Shown piece after piece: positions 10,944 through 20,960 of a DNA stretch of 64,000 bases. The DNA is taken from contig OZ020611.1 in the NCBI GenBank assembly GCA_963971575.1, forward strand, positions 28,007,279 to 28,071,278, written 5' to 3'. The notes under the pieces were generated by a model. It saw nothing but the letters and a program-made list of their open reading frames with translations. It was not told the origin of the DNA and searched no databases. This DNA comes from Liopterus haemorrhoidalis. Its lineage: Eukaryota; Arthropoda; Insecta; Coleoptera; Dytiscidae. A program made the translations under genes and the position numbers. Each line of letters starts with the position of its first letter. Position 1 is the first letter of the stretch.

Positions 10944-12109
10944 GTCTTATTCTTAATAATTGTAGAGTAACCCTCATATTTCTCTCGTTAACATCTACCA
11001 TAAAGATTCCTTTCGAATTCCAAAAATTCGTCGTCATGATTTTGGTCGAGTGGAACACTTTTGCCTTACTCTGACATATTTCGTCTGGCCTACGTCATTA
11101 TTTCCAATAATTTCTTCTAGTAATCATGGCAAATGTCCAAAACCGTTTCATGGCAGGTCACGCATTGTTACTTTTGAACTGCGGACAAAAGTTATCTGAC
11201 TGAAATTAGTATCGCCAAGCAACTAAGTAAACTAGTGAGAGAAATATTTGTATTTATCCACTCATATATGGCAACAACGAAAAGTTGACGACAAAATTCA
11301 AAATTTTACTAAACCACAAGATACCTACATAACCTATAGGAAAAACTGAACACCTACGAAGCCTTAAAAATAATAATTTTCATATCATTTCTGATTTTGT
11401 GCAGAAATCTTCAAAACTCATATGCTTTTTATTTTGAATGTATATTTGCCATCAAATATTCTCTCTTTTCACCTCTACGATTACCGAGCATAACTTCCGG
11501 TAAAATGTAGTTCAGACTGTTTTACAGGACATAAAAATCCAATAAAACGTAAAATAGAAATGCACTATAACCTTCATTCACGAGATATCCAGACTCAAAT
11601 GGAATTCCAGAATGCACTAATGGAAAGGTCACTGGACACGATAAGTACTCATGATAAAATAAAACATGTAAATTGGATGTGTTTTCGAATAAAAAGGGTT
11701 GAAGATTTTTTATTAATTAAAACCTAGGGTGCTTTTTGAAAGGGTTTTTATTTAAAAGAGGAACATCTAATGAACTAAACAAAGGTATATTTAAATCCAA
11801 TTAAATTAAGGACTAAAAATATACTAATCACATAACAGACTAGTTTTTTAGAGAAAATTCTTCAAATTGCTTTTATTTGAAATATTCAAATATCAGAAAT
11901 TGATGTGTCATGTGATATTTCACAAATTTAAGGCTTTTGCAGGTATCTCTTAAGCAATCCTCTAAAATTGTAGGTATTAGTAATTCACAATTTGTTACGA
12001 TAACTCGCTGTTTTCCCTCTCTCAGCCGAATAGTTATTTTTATCTTCCCATTCTCTAACTTTCCGGTTGAAATTGTTACAATGATTTCCTCTTTTCTTAA
12101 ATATTACTC
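10944..12109. other. No gene seen
   Basis: Intronic sequence. A copy of a dispersed repeat (GTGATATTTCACAAATTTAA then GGCTTTTGCAGGTATCT) is at about 11900-11950; see the finding on the shared core. Confidence 0.4.
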
Positions 12110-12225
12110 AAATCCTAGGTCATTGACGTCATGCAAGTAGTGTCCGTCAATGTCTTCTTCTGCCCTTTTTATATTCCCCCCCTTCTTATCTCCTAGTAAA
12201 ATCCCTTAGTGAGATCACTGGCACT
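12110..12225 (-). repeat. Dispersed repeat, inverted copy of 20845-20960
   Basis: The minus strand reads CACTAAGGGATTTTACTAGG AGATAAGAAGG, a short TATA-like stretch, then AAGACATTGACGGACACT. The same order is on the plus strand at about 20853-20930. Neither copy has coding potential. The family is not identified. Confidence 0.6.
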
Positions 12226-12594
12226 GGCATCGCGCTGGCATAACTCATCGGCGTCTGTAATCTCGGTATCCTCCGTCCCCTTCTTACTTTCCTCCAGTGA
12301 AAACCCGTAGTACGCCCAAACAAAAAAAAAAAAAAAACTCCTAGAGAGAATAAATAAACTAGAACGTACCACCCCACCCACTTGATTCTGCTTAAAGATT
12401 TTAATTTAAAACGAAACAAAGTGATGCTGACCAATTGAATAAAATAAAAGATACTTTTTGGCGGAGGTAACGCCACGAATGACTTTATTCTAGTAAAATC
12501 CCTTCCTAATAAAAAAACACAATACACGCGCCCTTGGCAAAGTGGTCGGCTTTCGCACGGGTGCGTGGTCAGTGCGCACCCTTAAAAGGGAAAT

Positions 12595-13556
12595 AATAAT
12601 AATAATAATCATTTTTATTGTTCAAAATTTTAAAAATTTACAAAATATGTTTCTTATTGACTAGAGTACCACTTATACGTATAACCTCTATTATTACATG
12701 GTTTTAATAGTTATGCTGTTTTTTAACATTTTAATTATTTTATAAAATAGAGGAAAATTTAAAAAAAAAAAAACCTCTCACTTTAGTACTTGGGAAAAAA
12801 ATAGAAATAATTAGTTATTTGTTCATTATGACAGGATGTTTCAAATATTTTAATGTTTTATAAACTGATCCTACATTTTTTATTAGGTGGTTTTCATGAT
12901 TAGCTCTCCTTTGAAAATATTTATCTTTGGTTTTTTTGATATAATCATGAATATTTTCAAGTTTTATATCTTGGTGCATACTACTGATGAGACGGTACTT
13001 AGGATATCTGCCTATTATTCTTAGACAGTAATTTTGAATAATTTGCACATTTTTTATATTTGAGTTGCTAGCAAAGTGCCAGGCAGGACATCCATAAGTT
13101 AAAATTGGTCTCATCATTGTTTTATATATTATAAGTTTGTTCTTTTGATTTAAATTAGATCTTCGGTTGTAAATCGGGTAAAGTTTTAAGGTTTTCTTAG
13201 CTGACATACATCTATCATTTATGTGTTTACTAAATGTTAATTTTTCATCCAGTAGTACACCAAGATACTTAACTTGTTTAGTTGGGATAATTTCAATATT
13301 ATTAATTTTAATAGCAATATTTGATAAATTGGGCCAGCGTTTTGTGAGTATAATGAATTTTGTTTTTAGTTCATTTAATTTTAACCTCCAGTTCATGAAA
13401 TACTTATAAATTTTATTGGCTATCTGATTCAAATTATTTACTACAGCACTTAGACGCCAAGATAAAGTGATCAGAGCAGTATCATCAGCGAAAAGACTAA
13501 GACTGGTGCTATTACTTTTAGGAATATCGTTTATATATACGTTGAACAAGACAGGT
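12595..13556 (-). mobile_element. 5'-truncated LINE with intact target-site duplication
   Basis: A 5'-truncated, minus-strand LINE bounded by a 15-bp direct repeat, CCTTAAAAGGGAAAT, at 12580-12594 and 13557-13571. That repeat is the target duplication of target-primed reverse transcription. Its 3' end on the minus strand is an (ATT)n tail, seen on the plus strand as (AAT)n at 12593-12609. The insert keeps only the last part of ORF2. The perfect duplication and one long open frame make it one of the younger LINE copies here. Confidence 0.9.
12815..13549 (-). CDS. LINE ORF2 C-terminal half: reverse transcriptase palm, thumb, tail
   Basis: 244 codons without a stop, from the palm of a Jockey/CR1-like non-LTR reverse transcriptase to its C-terminus. 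MFNVYINDIPKSNSTSLSLF leads into FADDTALITLS, the catalytic box at residues 20-26. KQVKYLGVLLDEKLTFSKHI (the YLGVxLD block) follows, then the thumb (KTMMRPILTYGCPAW) and the tail (YCLRIIGRYPKYRLISSMHQ). The upstream fingers and endonuclease are missing because of 5' truncation, so the product cannot be active, although the frame is intact. The true reading frame continues upstream of the first Met into the truncation point. Encoded by the insertion at 12595-13556. Confidence 0.85.
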   Translation of the reverse strand: MFNVYINDIPKSNSTSLSLFADDTALITLSWRLSAVVNNLNQIANKIYKYFMNWRLKLNELKTKFIILTKRWPNLSNIAIKINNIEIIPTKQVKYLGVLLDEKLTFSKHINDRCMSAKKTLKLYPIYNRRSNLNQKNKLIIYKTMMRPILTYGCPAWHFASNSNIKNVQIIQNYCLRIIGRYPKYRLISSMHQDIKLENIHDYIKKTKDKYFQRRANHENHLIKNVGSVYKTLKYLKHPVIMNK

Positions 13557-13571
13557 CCTTAAAAGGGAAAT

Positions 13572-14036
13572 GAATCCGTGTGCAGGAGATGCCGAATCCA
13601 CAATCTCTTATTACCAAGGGAACTTTCAGATCTCTCTTCTCCATGGCCTCATCTATTTCATCCCACCACGATTTTCTTGGTCTACCTCTCTATCGTTCCA
13701 TTGGGCTATCCATCTATCACTCTATTTATCCAGCGCCTTTCATTTGCTCTCCTAACATGGCCGTACCAGATAAGTCTCTTTTCTTCTATGTGTGGTAAAA
13801 TGTTTTTTCTACACACATTCCTTTTTTTATTTATTAATTTCTGATCCTATCCATTCTTATGATTGTACATATCCAGTATTCCATTTCCGTAGCCATGATT
13901 GTATTTCGAATCCTCTTCTTCATAACCCAGTTCTCTGTTCCATGTCATAATTCGTTGGATTATAGTTTTATTTATTGTAGCTTCGGTCTTTTTTGTGAGT
14001 CCTCTATTCCAGAAAACTGGGTTTAGCTGCTTAATG
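13572..14036 (-). pseudogene. RTE-like LINE 3' end, interrupted by a Tc1 element
   Basis: Minus-strand frames give VYIKQLNPVFWNRGL, TWNRELGYEEEDSKYNHGYG, HIEEKRLIWYGHVRRANERR and RGRPRKSWWDEIDEAMEKRD. This is the characteristic C-terminus of RTE-type LINE proteins (EEKRLxWYGHVxR then GRPRxxW). Frames change several times. The Tc1 element at 14039-15472 sits exactly at its upstream edge, and the LINE at 12595-13556 has landed in or beside its other edge. Confidence 0.75.
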
Positions 14037-14851
14037 TACAGTCTGTATAATAAGACGTCCTTGTTGATTTTTGGCGAACTATAAGAAAGAAAAGGAAAAA
14101 CTAAAAATAATTAAAAAATTTACTGTAAATATTATTACGCTAACTAAAAATTGGTCCAATATCCCTTATTATCAATTATTGCTTGGCATCTTTCCGGTAC
14201 ACTTTCTACCAGCTTTTCGGCATACGACGTTGGCAGTGATCTCCACATCTGTCGTATTTGACGAGTTAGCTGATCCAAATTTTGAACATTTTTTGTTCTA
14301 AGCTTATATTTCATGTACCCCCATATTCTAGCCATAAAACTAGATTCATCAGAGAAAACCACATCACTCCAATCGCTGTCTAAAATTTCCTTGGCCCAAG
14401 CGAGTTTTTCGACATGTTTCACCGATAACAATGATTTTTGTTTGGTGCTCCTGAATTAAATAATATTTTCAATTGAACGACTTCTCAGGGTCATCAGACT
14501 TAACTTAATGTTCTTTTTTAACAAATTTGCCTGATATTTACGTAAAGATAACATAAGATTATTTTTAAAAACGTTAAAAATCAATTTATCTTGTTTTTTT
14601 TGTGGTCACTTCTTTTTAATTCACGATTAGGTAAATCGTCAACATTTTTATTGTTTTTATAACGTTTCACCCAATACTTCACAAAGTCTACTGACTGGTG
14701 CATATATTTAGTTGCACTTGAAAAGGACATTTTTGGCCCTTTTGGGTGGGTACATAAAAATATCTCTTCAAAATGTTTGGCATAAATAGCACTCATATTT
14801 ACACAACCACCCTACTGAAAAACAAAACACTAACTAAACAATTTTTATTAA

Positions 14852-15365
14852 CCCTTTACCGCATAGTGTGCCATATATGGCACATTCCAATTTTTATTTC
14901 TTATTTTACTTTTAAAACTGGATCAGAACGTTACTTCATGAATATTCATATATGGCACATACACAGCAATGGATCCTGCAGTATCTCAAGTAATGGGCTG
15001 CAATAGATATGAGGATATCAAGCGGAATTTGCACTTCAACGATAACTCTGAATTTATTGAGAAAGGACAACTAGAAGATACGACCTTTTCTTTAAAAAAT
15101 TCGAGGGCGACTGCTTTTAATCCCTAATGAAGAACACCTAGCAATTAACGAGCAAATAATACGGAATCATTTTCTTTTGTAACATAATGTAGAATCATGA
15201 TGTTCCATGTATGGCACAAACCCTAAATTATTATTTTAATTATGATTTTTTCATAAAAATAATAATTAATATCTTAAATATATTTTTTAAATTAATTTTT
15301 CTATTATTAAGAACCAATGCCCATGAATTATTTCAACCAAAAATAAAAATTCATGCAGTAAAGGG
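14852..15365 (+). mobile_element. piggyBac-like element nested in the Tc1 element
   Basis: Flanked by TTAA on both sides (14848-14851, 15366-15369), the invariant piggyBac target. The ends CCCTTTACCGCAT and its counterpart ATGCAGTAAAGGG are inverted repeats. Near the left end GTGCCATATATGGCAC is a further palindrome, and GGCAC words recur at 14950 and 15210. At 514 bp it is an internally deleted, non-autonomous copy with a transposase fragment. Confidence 0.92.
14969..15127 (+). pseudogene. piggyBac transposase fragment
   Basis: 52 codons (MDPAVSQVMGCNRYEDIKRN, LHFNDNSEF) matching the segment before the first catalytic Asp of piggyBac transposases (RFEEIKRFLHFND block). A stop follows. Just downstream, in another register, NEEHLAINEQI corresponds to the EEHLxxDEQ block, where the catalytic Asp is read as Asn. 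The rest of the transposase is missing. Confidence 0.8.
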
Positions 15366-15472
15366 TTAACGGGCGTATTAGGTCTTGATGTTCTTATTAT
15401 GTTTCAACCTGTTTATTATTTGTGCATATGCCTGATCACGAATTATAAACATGTATCTTATTATACAGACTG

Positions 15473-16312
15473 TATGTTCTTGTTTGTCGGCTATTTATTT
15501 CTTGTTCCGCCAATGCATTTTTTGAAGTCGTGCATCAAGATATTAGGGGTATCTCAACTGATACATTAATGCTTTCTCCTTTGTAAAAATGTATTGGTTC
15601 TAGCCAATTACAAACGGTTATTTTAGAGCAATGATTTAAGTATTTATCGTTACTAAATAAAAGACTAAAGATACCTGTGGAACTCTAAAATGAATATTCA
15701 TACTTCACATCAATTTTTATTTCTTTATCCATTCTTAAGATATAAACTGAAGTAAATAGCATAGGGAATAGCCATAATATTGCGCACATACTCCTCTAAC
15801 AAGATCATAAAAATAAAATTGTTCCTTTGAGAAATATCTCCACCATTTGATTCGTTCTGATATTAATTGGTAATTTCTTTTGTTAACCTTCAATATGAAA
15901 GGCCCAATAAACATTTATTCTCTCGTTTACACATAAGTAAAGTCTGCTAATCGATCACTCTTTACCGACTATTTTTTTGATTTCTATCTTTTATGTTCTA
16001 ATTTTAGTTCAACAAATAAATGGTTAAAGTACATAAAATGACAATGTAATTAATTAATAACTAGATAAAAATGTGTAGTATAATTTTTCCGGTTATAGTA
16101 TATTTAATTACTTTGATGTAAAATTGTGGACAGTATTATTATAAAAATGTTATTGTTAGGTTATTTTTAGATTTGAAATTGTACTGGAACAAGTGAACCT
16201 ATAGTCCGTTCAAACGTTAGAATGCAGTACTGGGCAAATGGAGTAGATCTTTTTCATACTCTCTAATGGATTCTCCCAATAACATTATCCGTATGACACT
16301 ATAGTATGAGTA
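15473..16312. other. No gene seen
   Basis: Intronic, AT-rich. A CTTCACATCAATTTTTATTT word at about 15703 resembles a dispersed repeat found elsewhere in the window (for example 62695-62715). Confidence 0.35.
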
Positions 16313-16525
16313 TACAGAGTAATTATTTAATGGCGAGACGACGTCACTGGAAGTTTTAATAATTTGCCGTTTCATACACATCGTAGCAGGCGATTATGCG
16401 CGCATGCGCATAATCTTTTTTTCTTCATAATCATAGTTATTATAGTCATAGTATTCACCAGTATTTCTGCTAGAAGGCACGTAAAATTCGGTGACGTCGT
16501 CTCGCCATTAAATAATCACTCTGTA
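16313..16525. repeat. MITE with 35-bp TIRs, copy 1
   Basis: 213 bp including the flanking TA pair. The near-perfect inverted ends read TACAGAGTAATTATTTAATG then GCGAGACGACGTCAC (reversed at the right end). The TA at each end fits Tc1/mariner-type target choice. Copy 2 is at 26304-26496. Copy 1 has about 20 extra bases at the centre (after GCGCGCATGCGCAT). No coding potential. Confidence 0.9.
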
Positions 16526-16894
16526 TATGGTATGCATATGTAGTTCTTATATCCACCAATAAAATCATTGTCTTAGCCCGAGCGCTAATTGAAGTAACAC
16601 TTATAGCGATATAACAATGATCTGACAATGACTTAACGAAGAATATAATCTGGAAGTAACTTTATTTTAATAAAACGCTCACTGCATTGATAAAGTTCAG
16701 TGACAACCATATCCTCGGATGAAGAAGACATCCGATTTAAATTGTTAGATGTATAATCGTACATATATAATTAGCTAGTGAGTGTTTGTGATCTGGGTAA
16801 CACTGTGACGTCATGTTTCCTAAGGTTCTCGTGATTGGCTAACTGGGAAACAGGGTGTTCCCAGTTTGACTTGAATGACAGGTATTTTGCAGTT

Positions 16895-18262
16895 TTATTC
16901 TCTAAAAATCTACGAATATAATTACATATAGAAATTTGTAGGATTTCGTAGGCATAAACAAGATATTCTAGATACTCCTATATCCTTTGAGAAATTGATT
17001 ATCTAAGAAACGACGAATAAAATAACATATAGAAATGTCTAGGGTTTCGTAGGCATAAACAAGAAACTATATACACTGCTATATCCTTTGACCAATATGA
17101 ATAATATTTTGCAGATTTATTTTCTTAGAATCTACAAATATAATTATTTACAGAAATGTCTAGGGTTTCGTAGGCATAACCAAGAAACTCTAGACACTGC
17201 TATATCCTTTGACCGATATGAACAATTTTCGCAGATATATTCTCTAAGAATCTAAGAATATAATTACATAGAGAAATGTCTAGGGTTTCGTAGGCATAAC
17301 CAAGAAACTCTAGACACTGCTATATCCTTTGACCGATATGAACAATATTTTTCAGATTTATTCTTTTAGAATCTGCGGATAAAATAACATCCAGAAATAT
17401 CTAGGGCTTCGTAAATATAAAGAAGAAACTCTAGACACTCCTATATTCTTTGATCTATATGAAAAACATTTTGCAAATTTGTTCTCTAAAAATCTGCGGA
17501 TAAAACAACGCATAAAAAGGTCTAGAGTTTCGTAGGCATAAATAAGAAACTGTAGACACTTCTATATGCTTTGATCGATATGAAAAATATTTTGCAGATT
17601 TATTATTTAAAAATCTGCGGATAAAATAACCTATAGAAATGTGTAGGGTTTCGTGGGCATAAACAAGAAACCCTAGGATACTCCTGTATCCTTTGACCGA
17701 TATGAACAGTATTTTGCAGATTTAGTTTCTAAGAACCTACGAATATAATTATGTACATAAATGTCTAGGGTTTCGTAGGCATAAACAAGAGACTCCTATA
17801 TCCTTTGACCGATATAAACAATATTTTGCAAATTTTTTTTCTCCAAGAATCTACAAATATAATTACATACAAAAATGTCTAGGGTTTTGTAGGCATAAAC
17901 AAGAGACTCTAGATACTCCTGTTTCCTTTGACCGATATGAACAATATTTTGCACATTTATTCTCTAAAAATTTAAGAATATAATTACATACATAAATGTT
18001 TAGGGTTTCGTAGGCATAAACAAGAGACTCTAGATACTCCTGTTTCCTTTGACCGATATGAACAATATTTTGCAGATTTATTCTCTAAGAAACTGCGGAT
18101 AAAATTTTATATATAAATGTTTTGGTTTCGTAGGCATAAACGAGAAACTCTAGACAAGCCTATATCCTTTAACCGTTATGAACAATATTTTGCAGATTTA
18201 TTCTCTAAGAATCTACGAATATAATTATATTTAGAAATGTCTAGAGTTTCGTAGGCATAAAT
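16895..18262 (+). repeat. Tandem array, about 12 units of ~120 bp
   Basis: The phrase TAGGGTTTCGTAGGCATAAA recurs at about 16941, 17041, 17161, 17281, 17401, 17521, 17641, 17761, 17881, 18001, 18121 and 18241, that is, with a period close to 120 bp except for the first, shorter step. Each unit continues with CAAGAAACTCTAGACACTCC, TATATCCTTTGACCGATATG, AACAATATTTTGCAGATTTA and TTCTCTAAGAATCTACGAAT. Units differ by scattered substitutions. It lies inside the Helitron-like element. Confidence 0.95.
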
Positions 18263-18429
18263 TAAGGTCTCAAATTATTTTTAGTTTTAACAATATAAAT
18301 GTAATTTACTAAGTAAAAATGAATCGTTTTCTCATCTTAAAAAGTTAATGAATAAATAATCTAACTATATAATTAGCAGGTGTCTGTATGTATGTCGGTA
18401 TGTCGGTATGTCGGTGTCTGTATGTCGGT

Positions 18430-18580
18430 AACATTATGACCTCAATTTTTCTAAAGCTCTCGTGATTGGCTAACTGGGGACACCCTGTTTCTTGATTGGC
18501 TGACAGGTGACGCCCTCTCCCGTGATTGGATAACTGGTGATATCCTGTCACATGATTCGCAGACTGGCGACGAAATTAGG
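18430..18580 (+). repeat. Short tandem repeat at Helitron 3' part
   Basis: Four degenerate units of about 32-35 bp built on GTGATTGGCTAACTGGGGAC and CCTGT (18460, 18490, 18522 and 18555). One related unit is also in the left module at about 16832. Confidence 0.7.
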
Positions 18581-18839
18581 ATACGTTCAAAAATAAAACC
18601 AAATACACATACAAACAATTGAAATATTTATATTACAAATCCGTCATTGTTGACGGGTAATAACCTAGTAATTAATATTCAATGAAAGTTATTAGTTATT
18701 ATATAAAAATTAAGTAATTTAAAAAGATCATATCATAACACTAACATAACCGAAATTATTTTGTAAATAAATTTAGCGGTTCTTAAGATGGATCATATAT
18801 TATATAAGAACAAGACTTTAAAATCACTCTGTACTGTTC

Positions 18840-19100
18840 CATCATCATCCTTCAGCCATTCGAATCCACTGCTGGATATAGGCTTCCCTTAAATATTTCC
18901 AATTTTCTCTGTCTTGAGTTTCTTGTAGCAGGTCGTAGATATACGCTTTAGGTCATCGGTCCAGTGAGTGAGCCGTCTTCCTCGGGTACGTTTATCTACC
19001 CATGATCTCGACTCGAGAATCTATTTGGTCTATCTGTCGTCTATTGTTCTAGCTAGATGGCCTGCCCATTTCCATTTTATTCTAGCTACTTTTACAAGGA
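18840..19100 (-). pseudogene. RTE-like LINE 3' end fragment
   Basis: The minus strand encodes KVARIKWKWAGHLARTIDDR, then RTRGRRLTHWTDDLKR, and ends near SSSGFEWLKDDDG. This is the RTE C-terminus (WAGHLAR, RGRPxxRWTDDLKR) and its terminal ATGATGATG-type tail (CATCATCATCC on the plus strand at 18841). Stops and frameshifts are present. Confidence 0.75.
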
Positions 19101-19607
19101 TATCGGTTAGTTTCGTCTATTGACGAATTTAGCACTTGATACTGTTCCACTTACTGCATAAATACTTCGTATTATTATTACAAAAAATATTCTGTGAAAA
19201 TAACTACAAAACTTATTTGATTCTGAAACTTCTTAAGCAATATTTTGCCAAGCTCTACGTTCATTTTTATTTCTGTATTCTTTACAAGTATAATCATTTA
19301 ATATATTGGCTTCTCAATTAGAAAAACCAAATGAATATTTAAATCGTGATTGCCTCTCATAGTGTTACAAGCTAACAGCTAAATGACACTGACAAAAATG
19401 AAGCATGCGTTATTTTGTAGACATGACATGGCTTGTAAGTAACACAGATTTTACGATGGAACTGATTTTCAAGTCCAGTGAGCGCCATCTAATTTACTTG
19501 TATTGGTTACAAACATACGATGTCATTTGTAAATTAATTGTAATATCATCATCATATCATATGTAATATCAATTTGATGAGCGTTTCACTTTAAGTCGCC
19601 TACAGAC

Positions 19608-20619
19608 TAGGGTTGTACATCGAAGGCAAAACATTGATGTTTAACATCGATGTTAACATCGGCACCTAAAAAAGTAACTATAGATTTTGAAAAAACATCG
19701 AAGGAAAAACATCGATGTTTCCGATACATCGATGTTTTATTAATATTAAAAAAAAACTATTTATTTATATTATATAGATTTTATTTAATAATGTAAAGAT
19801 AAAATACGAAAAAAGTAACTTATAATACACAAATAGTATTTAGATTTTTAGATAGAAATATTCTTTTTTAATAGTAATTAATTTCACATTAACATTACCC
19901 AATATAATAATCCTAATTTGTTCCTACTATTTTTACATTTCTAACATGAAATATTGCATTTTATTATGATACTAATATAGTAGTCTTAATGTTAATTTTA
20001 TATTATTTATTATAAAAATAACATACTAGCATACACTTTTTTCCACTTTTTTAAGTTGAAATACATATTACATTTTTTATAACACTAACATAGCAATCCT
20101 AATATTAATTTTACACAAACATTACAATATAATAATCCTAATAATAGTTTTATTAATAAATAAATTATAATTATATTTCCCAATACGGTAATGCCAGGGA
20201 TTGGAGGAATAACAACTGGGAAAGTGTCAACAAGACTCAAAAAGCAACAAGTTTCTTGGCGTCGTTGGTCGTTGCATTGTTTGCAAAAATTAGTTAAAAA
20301 TTAGTAAAAGAGTTTCTTCTTATTTTTTCTTATTCTGCTTACTGCTAAAAAGAATAAGAACTAACACTATTAATATTGTAATATGACAATAGATGGTGCT
20401 TATATTTTTAAAAATTACTAATATCAATAAAAATTAAAATTTTAAGATTCTAGCGCTCTAGCAGTAGTTTCCGAATTTCAAAGTTTAAACATCGACATCG
20501 GTAATAGACATCGATGTTTTATCGATACTATCGCCATCTGACCATCGATGCTAAAAAAATAGATGTTTTTAAAAAAATTATCGATTATTCGATACATCGA
20601 TGCTTTTTTCCCATCCCTA
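19608..20619. mobile_element. Non-autonomous hAT element
   Basis: An exact 8-bp duplication CTACAGAC flanks it (19600-19607, 20620-20627), the hAT signature. The ends TAGGGTTGTACATCGA and TAGGGATGGGAAAAAAGCAT (reversed at right) are imperfect TIRs. Subterminal regions on both sides are dense in ACATCGATGTT-type palindromes. The 1012-bp AT-rich interior has no coding potential. Confidence 0.9.
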
Positions 20620-20844
20620 CTACAGACGATGTGTGCTGATATTAACGTTGACCGTTACATGTAGCATTGGCTGAAATTCGTACATGCGTACCATCAGAGT
20701 TGGCGCTGATGGTAATGCAAGTCATGCGGGCGTCACTGCGAGGGGGGCGCTGACGTGAGATTCGAAAGGGCGCTAAATGGCCAAATGAATATAAAATATA
20801 AAAGTAAGGTAGGGTAATTTTAGACGGAGGACGCGCGACACCAG

Positions 20845-20960
20845 CTCCTGTGATCTCACTAAGGGATTTTACTAGGAGATAAGAAGGAGAGGAATATAAA
20901 AAGGGTAGAAAAAGACATTGACGGACACTGCTTGCGTGACGTTAATGCCCTACTATTCGG
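20845..20960 (+). repeat. Dispersed repeat, inverted copy of 12110-12225
   Basis: Contains TCTCACTAAGGGATTTTACT, AGGAGATAAGAAGG and AAGACATTGACGGACACTGC, matching the reverse complement of 12110-12225. The family is not identified. Confidence 0.6.

Larger units (their letters stand above)
14039..15472 (-). mobile_element. Tc1-like element, internally deleted, with nested piggyBac
   Basis: Terminal inverted repeats CAGTCTGTATAATAAGA (14039-14055 and reversed at 15456-15472) are flanked by TA on both sides. Two minus-strand frames remain. One at 14796-14581 is an N-terminal helix-turn-helix region (SSATKYMHQSVDFVKYWVKR). The other, 14431-14144, has the first catalytic block SDWSDVVFSDESSF and then jumps to the Tc1 C-terminus (IRQMWRSLPTSYAEKLVESV, PERCQAII). 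The second Asp and third Glu blocks are deleted. Subtracting the nested 514-bp piggyBac and its duplicated TTAA leaves about 916 bp of Tc1. Confidence 0.88.
16757..18668 (+). mobile_element. Helitron-like element with internal ~120 bp tandem array
   Basis: The 3' end is canonical: hairpin CCGTCA (18641-18646), loop TTGT, TGACGG (18651-18656), an 8-nt spacer, then CTAG at 18665-18668 followed by T. Two candidate 5' modules both start TC after A and contain TATATAATTAGC: one at 16757 and one at 18360. After each comes CTCGTGATTGGCTAACTGGG. Between them lies the 120-bp array. The element is therefore either one copy with a duplicated 5' end, or a 309-bp Helitron (18360-18668) beside a second, 3'-truncated copy. 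No Rep/helicase coding region is present. Confidence 0.72.

Noticed and set aside
12186..12527. 113-codon minus-strand frame
   Set aside because: It runs through a dispersed repeat and an A-run (KKK/FFFF tract) and has no recognisable domain; overlapping frames are equally open.
12530..12595. tRNA gene (GGCAAAGTGGTCGGC looks like box A)
   Set aside because: No box B at the right spacing and no cloverleaf.
13570..13844. Three overlapping plus-strand frames
   Set aside because: They are shadows of the RTE LINE C-terminus on the minus strand (GRPRKSWWDEIDEAMEKRD).
16895..18262. Regularly spaced repeats resembling a CRISPR array
   Set aside because: The whole 120-bp unit is repeated, not a short repeat with unique spacers, and the context is a eukaryotic intron.
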